A stretch of DNA of 12,631 bases from an uncultured Blautia sp. Lineage in GTDB: Bacteria; Bacillota; Clostridia; Lachnospirales; Lachnospiraceae. The stretch covers positions 1 through 12,631 of the forward strand of contig CAKRTP010000053.1 in assembly GCA_934402155.1 (NCBI GenBank), given 5' to 3'. The notes under the pieces are model-generated. The model searched no databases. It saw only the letters and a program-made list of their open reading frames with translations, and was not told the origin of the DNA. This document shows positions 1 to 5,872 of this stretch, piece by piece. Position 1 is the first letter of the stretch. Every line of letters starts with the position of its first letter. Position numbers and translations under genes: made by a program.

Positions 1-446
1 GTAAGCGGAAGACCAAGTTCATTATTAAAATTCCCCTGTGTCTTGAGTGTGCGGTATTTTTCTTTCAGAACAGAAGCGATCACTTCTTTTGTACTGGTCT
101 TACCGACACTTCCCGTAATCCCGACAACCGGAATCTGAAGCTGTTTCAAATAAAACTCTGCGATATCTTTAACGGCCTGAAGAGATGACTTTACCTGAAT
201 ATACGGAAAATCAGCATTCTTAAGTTCCCTCTCTGACAGTGTAACAAGAGCACCTTTTTCCATGACATCCGGAATAAAACGATGCGCATCCACGCGCTCT
301 CCTACAATTGGCACAAACAGACTGTCTTTTTCAATCTTGCGGCTGTCTGTAGTAATCGAAGAAATTTCTCTGTCTGTTACGTTTTCCGGACCATAATATA
401 TACCGGAGCAGACCTCTGTAAGATTCTTTATAGTAAGATTTTTCAT
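1..446 (-). CDS. murF: UDP-N-acetylmuramoyl-tripeptide--D-alanyl-D-alanine ligase, N-terminal part (cut by window edge)
   Basis: MurF is the cytoplasmic ATP-dependent ligase that adds the D-Ala-D-Ala dipeptide to the UDP-MurNAc-tripeptide, the last soluble step of peptidoglycan precursor synthesis. Only the first 148 residues are inside the window; the gene continues past base 1. The Mur ligase N-terminal substrate domain (ITTDSRKIEKDSLFVPIVGE, residues 31-50) is followed by the ATP-binding P-loop GITGSVGKTSTK (109-120) and the NFNNELGLPL segment (139-148), which is typical of MurF rather than MurC, MurD or MurE. The ATG at 446 is preceded by GGAGAGG at good spacing. It lies 64 nt downstream of ddl on the same strand, so the enzyme that makes the dipeptide and the one that uses it are probably cotranscribed. 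No terminator was seen between them. Confidence 0.93.
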   Translation of the reverse strand, partial: MKNLTIKNLTEVCSGIYYGPENVTDREISSITTDSRKIEKDSLFVPIVGERVDAHRFIPDVMEKGALVTLSERELKNADFPYIQVKSSLQAVKDIAEFYLKQLQIPVVGITGSVGKTSTKEVIASVLKEKYRTLKTQGNFNNELGLPL

Positions 447-510
447 ATCGATTTCCTCTCCATATCCATGTATCACCTTGCGTTCATAACACCTCGGTGA
501 TGATATTTAC

Positions 511-1545
511 TTACTCGTATTTTTTCTGTGATACGCGAATCAATTCTTCACACAGAGTAGGATAATCCATTCCAAGAACAGCAGCTTCCTGTGGGATCAG
601 GCTGGTCGGAGTCATTCCCGGAAGTGTATTTGCCTCCAGACAATATATCTTCTCATCTTCCGTCACAATGAAGTCAAGTCTTGCATAGCTTTCCATCTCC
701 AGTGCATGGTATCCGTCAACAGCAGCCTCCTGAAGACGTTTTGTCAGTTCTTCAGATATCGGTGCCGGACATGTTTCCTGTACTGCGCCTGGTTTGTATT
801 TGTTCTCGTAATCATAGAAGCCCTCTTTCGGTACGATCTGTACAACAGGATAAGCCTTTCCATCAACCACGGCAACTGTATACTCCACACCTTTGATAAA
901 TTCTTCTATAACTACTTCATTCTCATATTCAAAAGCCTCATCCAGTGCTTTTGAATATGCTTCCTGATTATCCACAATGTAAACGCCAATACTGGAACCA
1001 CCACAGCATGTCTTGACTACTACAGGAAATTCCATACCAAACTCTGCAAGGGAATCCTGACGTTCTTTTTTCTTCATGGATCTGCCGCCCGGTGTACTTA
1101 CACCTCGCATCTGGAACATTGCCTTGGTCACTCCTTTGTCCATTGCCATTGCACTGCTCAGATATCCTGTTCCGGTGTAAGGAATTCCCATCAGATCAAA
1201 TGCTGCCTGTAATTTACCGTCTTCTCCGTTTGCTCCGTGAAGTCCAAGGAAAACAAAATCTGCTTTTTTGCAGAGTTCAATGACATTCGGACCAAAGAAA
1301 TCTCTGCGTTCTTTCTTTAATTCTTTCATCTGAGAATTAAAGCTCCTGATATACTCCGCCGCCTTTTCGACATCATATTCTGCCGGAAAAGGATTTTCCC
1401 AGTCTGCCTGTTCAAGACCACAGAATACATCCACCAGAATTGCCTGATGGCCTTTCTGTCTGAGTGCCTGACAGATTCCTGTTCCTGATACAATAGAGAC
1501 ATCTCTTTCTGTGCTGGTTCCACCTGCTAATACAACAATTTTCAT
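511..1545 (-). CDS. ddl: D-alanine--D-alanine ligase
   Basis: This cytoplasmic ATP-grasp ligase joins two D-alanines for the peptidoglycan stem peptide. The protein is 344 residues, normal for the family. Visible motifs are the N-terminal VLAGGTSTERDVS (5-17), HGANGEDG (103-110), the ATP-loop KTCCGGSSIGV (178-188), the omega-loop FYDYENKYKPG (243-253) and EANTLPGMTPTSL (304-316) with the Mg-binding Glu and Asn. The YDYENKY loop is the form found in D-Ala-D-Ala enzymes; nothing suggests a VanA-type D-lactate ligase. The usual KP before the glycine loop is KTCC here, a mild departure. I place the start at 1545 because AGGAG sits upstream at good spacing and the family N-terminus begins there. 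An in-frame ATG at 1584 would put a hairpin inside the coding sequence. murF follows, and the YkuD-domain gene lies upstream after an 89-nt gap. Confidence 0.95.
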   Translation of the reverse strand: MKIVVLAGGTSTERDVSIVSGTGICQALRQKGHQAILVDVFCGLEQADWENPFPAEYDVEKAAEYIRSFNSQMKELKKERRDFFGPNVIELCKKADFVFLGLHGANGEDGKLQAAFDLMGIPYTGTGYLSSAMAMDKGVTKAMFQMRGVSTPGGRSMKKKERQDSLAEFGMEFPVVVKTCCGGSSIGVYIVDNQEAYSKALDEAFEYENEVVIEEFIKGVEYTVAVVDGKAYPVVQIVPKEGFYDYENKYKPGAVQETCPAPISEELTKRLQEAAVDGYHALEMESYARLDFIVTEDEKIYCLEANTLPGMTPTSLIPQEAAVLGMDYPTLCEELIRVSQKKYE

Positions 1546-1570
1546 ATTCTTCCATCTCCTTAAAGAATGC

Positions 1571-1615
1571 AAAAACTGCTGCAAAAATTCACTTCAGAAT
1601 CTCTGCAGCATTTTT
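1571..1615. terminator. Hairpin between the YkuD gene and ddl, possible bidirectional terminator or attenuator
   Basis: TGCTGCA (1577-1583) pairs with TGCAGCA (1604-1610). An inner ATTC/GAAT pair lies in the loop, and A5/T5 flanks extend the stem. Read on the plus strand it is followed by TTTTT; read on the minus strand it is followed by GTTTTTGC, about 10 nt before the ddl ribosome binding site. No promoter is obvious between it and ddl, so on the minus strand it would more likely limit or process the transcript than stop it completely. Confidence 0.5.
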
Positions 1616-1634
1616 ACCTTTACTTATTTATCTT

Positions 1635-3050
1635 TCAGAATTTATAAATAACCACCGGAATACCGGTTTCTACATTCCGATACAATTCCTGTGCTGCATC
1701 CTCGGGCAGTACGATACAGCCCCCTGTGCCGCTCCAGCTTGTCAGATCCGATCCGAAATCCGTATCTGCCGCACTTTCAAAGCTGTCTTCTGCACTGTCT
1801 GATACTGTACTGACATTCAACCCCGGATCACCATAAATTCCCAGATCATCTGTAAAAAACATCCAACTGTCTGTTGTCATGTTTCCAACTGTCTGCCGAG
1901 CTTTCTTTTCGCCTATGGAGTATACTCCGTCCGGTGTGCTGCTGCTGATCGCAATACCCGTGTCCACTACAGGAGTTCCATTTCTGTAAAAGACAAGCCT
2001 CCTGTCGGTAAGGTTGACTTCCACATAGGAATATCCGATATCATTTGTGTCCCGGCTTGCCGCTTCCTGTGCATATATCGGTTCTCTTACCTGGGTTTTC
2101 TTATCCAATATTGCCTGATATAAAGCATCAGTCTCTTTTGGCTGATCGATCAGCCATCCATAAGTACCACCGGATACTGTAATCTCTCTGTTATCATAAG
2201 TCGAAAAAACACGTTCCGTATTCACTGTATCATACTTTGATGCCATTTGTCCAATATAAGAAGCAATACTTTCCTTATTCAGCATCAGATTTCCGTCTTC
2301 ATCTCTTCCAAGCCATTCTTTGATCAATGTCCTGTCTACGGTTTCTTTGCGGTCACTGAAATCATATGTGATCACAACATCTGTAAGCTCGTTCATCTGC
2401 TCACAATCTTCTCTCAGTTCATCTGCATACACTGCCGGATCCACATAACAGCCATCCACCTCAAGATTTACCACGGTTCTTCCCGTCGTAACCGCGTCGG
2501 ATATATCTTTATGAAGTTTTTCTATATCAACCTTTGTTCCCTCTGTTTCCGGTACAACTTCAAATCCGTCATCATTTTCCTTTATGTATGCATCAGAGGG
2601 TTCCTGATTATCCTTCAGACAATTCAATTCATCTACTACTTTCTGAAAAAGTTCCTGGTCGTAAGTGACGGAAGCCGGTACTTCCCAGGATTTTTGCTGA
2701 CTGAATGCCAGAAACCACCGAAAACGATTCTGCTCATGAAGTATCCTGTTGACACTGCCATCCGACGCATATCTCAGATCAATCTGATCTGCCGAAATGC
2801 TCTCCTGCCCATTCCCTCTTGTCTGAACAGCAAGAACATACACACCTGTTTTCTCTTTCAGAAGTTTTTCAGTCTCTTCCTGTGTCATGTAAGAACAGTT
2901 AAAACCATTGACTTTCGTTCCCGGAAGAAAATGCTTCGTAAAATAGCAGACCCCAAAAAAGTAGGCACCGATGGTCAGTAAAAACAACACAACAATGAAG
3001 CCTACCAGTATCTTTCTTCCTCTGCTCATCCCTGTGTTTTCTTCTGCCAT
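1635..3050 (-). CDS. Membrane-anchored L,D-transpeptidase (YkuD) family protein with a degenerate active site
   Basis: The 471-residue protein has a short cytoplasmic N-terminus, one membrane segment (about 14-34) and a long outside region resembling the peptidoglycan-binding domains (PF12229 type) found before YkuD domains (about 50-330). A C-terminal YkuD domain follows (about 339-470; SYVEVNLTDRRLVFYRNGTP through ETGIPVVIYKF). Family members form 3-3 crosslinks using a cysteine in S-x-G-C-(I/V) and a histidine in an I-H-G or F-H-D motif about 17 residues earlier. Here the cysteine is kept (C445, in SGTGGCIVLPE), but the histidine position reads IYGDP (Y406). The residue before Gly-Cys is Gly, and the spacing is 38 residues, with a Ser/Asp/Glu-rich insert at about 411-435. 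Residues 339-471 contain no histidine. The fold is confident; enzyme activity is doubtful, and it may be a binding or regulatory paralogue. The ATG at 3050 follows TTTAAGGAGG. Confidence 0.85.
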   Translation of the reverse strand: MAEENTGMSRGRKILVGFIVVLFLLTIGAYFFGVCYFTKHFLPGTKVNGFNCSYMTQEETEKLLKEKTGVYVLAVQTRGNGQESISADQIDLRYASDGSVNRILHEQNRFRWFLAFSQQKSWEVPASVTYDQELFQKVVDELNCLKDNQEPSDAYIKENDDGFEVVPETEGTKVDIEKLHKDISDAVTTGRTVVNLEVDGCYVDPAVYADELREDCEQMNELTDVVITYDFSDRKETVDRTLIKEWLGRDEDGNLMLNKESIASYIGQMASKYDTVNTERVFSTYDNREITVSGGTYGWLIDQPKETDALYQAILDKKTQVREPIYAQEAASRDTNDIGYSYVEVNLTDRRLVFYRNGTPVVDTGIAISSSTPDGVYSIGEKKARQTVGNMTTDSWMFFTDDLGIYGDPGLNVSTVSDSAEDSFESAADTDFGSDLTSWSGTGGCIVLPEDAAQELYRNVETGIPVVIYKF

Positions 3051-3065
3051 GATGCCTCCTTAAAT

Positions 3066-3094
3066 GGTTGCTGTTCACTTCATTCACAGCAACC
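3066..3094 (-). other. Intercistronic hairpin between the aminotransferase and YkuD genes
   Basis: GGTTGCTGT (3066-3074) and ACAGCAACC (3086-3094) are a perfect 9-bp inverted repeat with an 11-nt loop. On the minus strand it is followed by ATTTAAGGAGG, the next gene's ribosome binding site, with no U-run, so it is a poor intrinsic terminator. A role in mRNA processing or stability, or in tuning downstream expression, fits better. Confidence 0.55.
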
Positions 3095-3103
3095 TGAAAT
3101 ATC

Positions 3104-4393
3104 TTATTCAGCCAGAAGCTTCTCTACACTTGCAAGCTTGACACAGACAACAAATACCTGCGCTGCTTTTTTGAGTTCGTCGATCGGCGGGAAGGACGGT
3201 GCAATACGGATATTGCTGTCTTTCGGGTCTTTACCATATGGGTAGGTTGCTCCTGCACCTGTCATGACAACACCTGCTTCTTTTGCTTTGGCAACGATTG
3301 CCTTTGCACAGCCATCCATAGATTCAAAGGAGATAAAATATCCACCCTTTGGTGTAGTCCAGCTTCCGATTCCAAGTCCGCCGAGTTCTTTTTCCAGAGT
3401 CTTCTCTACCATCTCAAATTTCGGACGAAGAATCGCTGCATGTTTGCTCATATGTGCATGAATGCCATCCAGATTCTTGAAAAATCTTACATGACGAAGC
3501 TGATTTAACTTATCATGTCCGATTGTCTGAACAGTCATATATTTACGGAAATCATCCAGGTTTGCTTTGGATGCTGCTACTGCCGCGATACCAGATCCCG
3601 GGAAGCTGATCTTGGATGTGGAAGTAAATTTGTAAACAATGTCAGGATTTCCTGCTTTTGCACACTCTTCCAGAATCTCAAGAAGGAAGTCCTGATCTTT
3701 TACATCATCATAAAGATGGTGTACACTGTAGGCATTATCCCAGTAAATACGGAAATCCGGTGCAGCCGGTTTCAGGCGGGCAAAACGCTTAACTGTTTCC
3801 TCTGAGTAGGTATAGCCCTGTGGATTGGAATATTTCGGAACACACCAGATGCCTTTGATTGCCGGATCTTCACTTACCAGTTTCTCCACCATGTCCATAT
3901 CCGGACCCTGTGGAGTCATCGGAACGTTGATCATCTCAATCCCGAAAAATTCTGTAACTTTGAAATGACGGTCATATCCCGGAACAGGACAGAGGAATTT
4001 TACCTTATCAAGTTTACACCATGGAGTATTTCCCATAACACCATGAGTCATAGAGCGTGCTACTGTGTCAAACATAACATTCAGGCTGGAAGTACCATAA
4101 ATGATAATGTTTTCCGGAGCTACTTCTGAAATTTCTCCAAGAAGACGCTTTGCTTCCGGGATACCATCCATAACCCCATAGTTACGACAGTCTACTCCTG
4201 TTTCACATTTCAGATCTACATTGCTTGACAAAACATCCATCATATCCATGGAAAGATCCAGCTGATCTGCTGCCGGTTTACCACGGGACATATCCAGGGC
4301 AAGTCCCTGCGCCTTGATATCTGCATACTGCTGATCCAGTTCCTTCTTCAGATCCAGGAGCTGTTCTTTACTCATTTCACTGTATTTCTGCAT
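3104..4393 (-). CDS. PLP-dependent aminotransferase, MocR-like / aspartate aminotransferase Ic family
   Basis: This is a cytoplasmic fold-type I PLP enzyme of 429 residues. Visible motifs are SRGKP (36-40), the phosphate-binding YGTSSLNVMFD (99-109), CPVPGYDRHF (135-144), KYSNPQG (187-193), YWDNAYSVHHL (217-227), the PLP-lysine STSKISFPG (K261) and the substrate-carboxylate arginine in NIRIAPSFPP (R397). This is the pattern of PF12897, the family that includes the subclass Ic aspartate aminotransferase of Corynebacterium glutamicum. Aspartate/glutamate transamination is therefore the best guess, but the substrate cannot be fixed from sequence. The start is ATG 4393, preceded by GAGGAGGAC. The in-frame ATG at 4531 is rejected because the extension spans a clear sigma-A promoter. 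It is the first gene of a minus-strand cluster with the YkuD protein, ddl and murF, which suggests a link to cell-wall amino acid supply, though that is inference. Confidence 0.88.
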   Translation of the reverse strand: MQKYSEMSKEQLLDLKKELDQQYADIKAQGLALDMSRGKPAADQLDLSMDMMDVLSSNVDLKCETGVDCRNYGVMDGIPEAKRLLGEISEVAPENIIIYGTSSLNVMFDTVARSMTHGVMGNTPWCKLDKVKFLCPVPGYDRHFKVTEFFGIEMINVPMTPQGPDMDMVEKLVSEDPAIKGIWCVPKYSNPQGYTYSEETVKRFARLKPAAPDFRIYWDNAYSVHHLYDDVKDQDFLLEILEECAKAGNPDIVYKFTSTSKISFPGSGIAAVAASKANLDDFRKYMTVQTIGHDKLNQLRHVRFFKNLDGIHAHMSKHAAILRPKFEMVEKTLEKELGGLGIGSWTTPKGGYFISFESMDGCAKAIVAKAKEAGVVMTGAGATYPYGKDPKDSNIRIAPSFPPIDELKKAAQVFVVCVKLASVEKLLAE

Positions 4394-4464
4394 AATTATT
4401 TGTCCTCCTCGCGCCGCTTCCAGAATCCTGTACCGGCATTCATTAAATTTTACTTTTGCTATAT

Positions 4465-4494
4465 ATATTAGTATGCTAAATTCCTGCTTGTCAA
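4465..4494 (-). promoter_or_regulatory. Sigma-A promoter of the aminotransferase/cell-wall cluster
   Basis: On the minus strand a perfect -35 TTGACA (4489-4494) and a -10-like TAATAT (4465-4470) are separated by 18 nt. The predicted start near 4458 gives a leader of about 65 nt to the ATG at 4393. Confidence 0.7.
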
Positions 4495-4598
4495 GTCCCG
4501 TCATTCCAGTATTTATAAAAAATTTTCTCAAATCAGTGTGATAAAGTGTAAATTCTGCCCAAACTCCCCTGAATATCTATAAATCGCCACAGTTTTAC

Positions 4599-4627
4599 TT
4601 GCAGAATCTCTCACTTTCACCTATACT
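4599..4627 (+). promoter_or_regulatory. Probable sigma-A promoter of the methyltransferase gene
   Basis: TTGCAG (4599-4604) and TATACT (4622-4627) are separated by 17 nt, about 60 nt before the chosen start at 4688. It diverges from the aminotransferase promoter about 100 nt away. The -35 is weak and the -10 is good. The rest of the 294-nt divergent spacer (4394-4687) is AT-rich, with nothing else I can name. Confidence 0.55.
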
Positions 4628-4687
4628 GATTAAACAGGAATATGCTGATATTTCTATAGAATGCATACAAAGAAAGGTTATTTATAT

Positions 4688-5548
4688 ATGTGGATTGCAA
4701 ATGACTGGAAAGAATACGAAGTAATTGATGCTTCCTGTGGTGAAAAACTGGAACGCTGGGGCAAATATACCCTGGTCCGTCCGGATCCGCAGGTTATCTG
4801 GGATACCCCGAAAGTTAGCAAAGGCTGGAGAAATATGAACGCGCATTATCACCGCAGCAAAAAAGGCGGTGGTGAATGGGAGTTTTTTGATCTTCCGCAG
4901 CAGTGGGATCTTCATTATAAACATCTCACCTTCCATCTGAAACCATTCAGTTTCAAGCATACCGGTCTTTTTCCGGAACAGGCTGTCAACTGGGACTGGT
5001 TTGGTGACAAAATCCGTAATGCCGGCCGACCGATCAAAGTACTGAATCTTTTTGCCTACACAGGTGGTGCGACACTGGCCGCTGCTGCTGCCGGTGCACA
5101 GGTCACCCATGTAGACGCTTCCAAAGGAATGGTCAACTGGGCCAAGGAGAATGCTGCTGCATCCGGCCTCTCAGACGCTCCGATCCGCTGGCTGGTAGAT
5201 GACTGTGTGAAATTTGTTGAACGTGAGATCCGCCGCGGCAATCATTACGATGCAATTATCATGGATCCTCCGTCCTACGGACGCGGACCAAAGGGTGAAA
5301 TCTGGAAAATCGAGGATGCAATCCATCCTCTCATTAAACTGTGTGTGAAACTTTTAAGTCCGGATCCGCTGTTTTTCCTGATCAACTCCTATACCACAGG
5401 ACTTGCTCCGGCTGTTCTGACTTATATGCTGGCAACAGAACTTAAATCTTTCGATGGATTTGTAGATTCCCAGGAAATCGGTCTTCCGGTAACAACCAGT
5501 GGTCTTGTGCTTCCATGTGGTGCTTCCGGTCGCTGGGAATCAAAATAA
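4688..5548 (+). CDS. Class I SAM-dependent methyltransferase, RlmI/COG1092-like
   Basis: This is a predicted cytoplasmic S-adenosylmethionine methyltransferase of 286 residues. The Rossmann domain starts near residue 115. Motif I is VLNLFAYTGGATLAAAAAG (118-136), the ribose-binding acidic residue is D143 (HVDASKGMV), motif III includes VDDCVKFV (170-177), and motif IV is IIMDPPSYGRG (190-200). The DPPSYGRG form and the preceding Trp/His-rich region (about 1-110) match the RlmI-like group, whose known members methylate rRNA cytosine. It lacks the N-terminal PUA domain of true RlmI, so the target (rRNA, other RNA or something else) is unknown. ATG 4688 is chosen because AAAGAAAGG lies upstream; the in-frame ATG at 4661 has no ribosome binding site. 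There is no clear terminator behind it, so transcripts may read into the small Cys-rich gene. Confidence 0.88.
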   Translation: MWIANDWKEYEVIDASCGEKLERWGKYTLVRPDPQVIWDTPKVSKGWRNMNAHYHRSKKGGGEWEFFDLPQQWDLHYKHLTFHLKPFSFKHTGLFPEQAVNWDWFGDKIRNAGRPIKVLNLFAYTGGATLAAAAAGAQVTHVDASKGMVNWAKENAAASGLSDAPIRWLVDDCVKFVEREIRRGNHYDAIIMDPPSYGRGPKGEIWKIEDAIHPLIKLCVKLLSPDPLFFLINSYTTGLAPAVLTYMLATELKSFDGFVDSQEIGLPVTTSGLVLPCGASGRWESK

Positions 5549-5553
5549 ATTTC

Positions 5554-5582
5554 TTGAATCTCCTGATACACGGATATATAAT
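5554..5582 (+). promoter_or_regulatory. Sigma-A promoter of the Cys-rich small protein gene
   Basis: TTGAAT (5554-5559) and a perfect TATAAT (5577-5582) are separated by exactly 17 nt. The predicted start near 5589 leaves a short leader before the ribosome binding site at 5602-5609. The -35 begins 6 nt after the methyltransferase stop codon. Confidence 0.75.
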
Positions 5583-5617
5583 ACAATTATCAAAATGTTT
5601 CAGGAGAGGTGAATATC

Positions 5618-5806
5618 ATGAAGGAAGAAAAACCTAAAGAATCTCTTCCCTACACCTGTACTCCGGCCTATGACCGCAGCAGTTGTGGGAACTGTGTCTG
5701 TGCTACATGTTACGAGCAGGAATTCTGCGATCGCTGCAGTTCCTGCAAAGAACTTTCTCACAAAAAAGACGCCTGTGGACGTTACGAAGGCGCATATTGC
5801 TATTAA
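5618..5806 (+). CDS. Ten-cysteine small protein of unknown function
   Basis: I do not recognise this 62-residue protein. Ten cysteines fall at 14, 23, 26, 28, 31, 37, 40, 43, 53 and 61. They form a central core of C-x2-C-x-C-x2-C (23-31) and C-x2-C-x2-C (37-43), flanked by a Lys/Glu-rich start and a C-terminus ending in Cys-Tyr. It has no signal peptide or membrane segment. The spacing suggests metal (zinc or iron-sulfur) binding, possibly redox. It does not match the SCIFF radical-SAM peptide, and no maturase gene is nearby. ATG 5618 has AGGAGAGG 8 nt upstream; a GTG at 5609 overlaps that site and is rejected. A consensus promoter in front and a strong terminator behind make a real single-gene unit likely, although its neighbours give no clue to function. 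Confidence 0.8.
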   Translation: MKEEKPKESLPYTCTPAYDRSSCGNCVCATCYEQEFCDRCSSCKELSHKKDACGRYEGAYCY

Positions 5807-5812
5807 CAGCAC

Positions 5813-5872
5813 AACAGGAGATGCTGACAGTAATTTTGTCGGCATCTCCTGTTATTTATTCATTTATTTTTC
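5813..5872 (+). terminator. Rho-independent terminator, convergent between the Cys-rich gene and the sensor kinase
   Basis: Arms 5813-5828 and 5838-5853 form a 16-bp stem (one G-T pair) around a 9-nt loop, followed on the plus strand by ATTTATTCATTTATTTTT. It ends the Cys-rich gene 7 nt after its stop. It also lies directly after the kinase stop on the minus strand, where the U-tract is weaker, so it may serve both transcripts. Its U-rich tail overlaps the kinase 3' end. Confidence 0.9.

Noticed and set aside
472..501. Short inverted repeat ATCACC/GGTGAT between ddl and murF
   Set aside because: It is only 6 bp with an 18-nt loop and no U-run, too weak to call a terminator or regulator.
511..1545. 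Possible vancomycin-resistance type D-Ala-D-Lac ligase
   Set aside because: The omega-loop YDYENKY is the D-Ala-D-Ala form, and there are no vanH, vanX or vanS/R genes.
2247..2981. Long plus-strand open frame of 244 codons opposite the YkuD gene
   Set aside because: It is antisense to a well-supported gene, its translation has no recognisable motif, and no ribosome binding site or promoter precedes it.
4394..4531. N-terminal extension of the aminotransferase from the ATG at 4531
   Set aside because: The extension covers a perfect -35 and a -10 and has no family-like sequence. ATG 4393 has a strong ribosome binding site.
5618..5806. Reading the Cys-rich protein as a SCIFF or other ribosomal-peptide precursor
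   Set aside because: The length, the cysteine count (ten, not six) and the spacing do not fit SCIFF, and no radical-SAM maturase, protease or exporter lies beside it.
5600..5845. Minus-strand frame opposite the Cys-rich gene
   Set aside because: It begins in the terminator hairpin and has no promoter. The plus-strand gene here has promoter, ribosome binding site and terminator.
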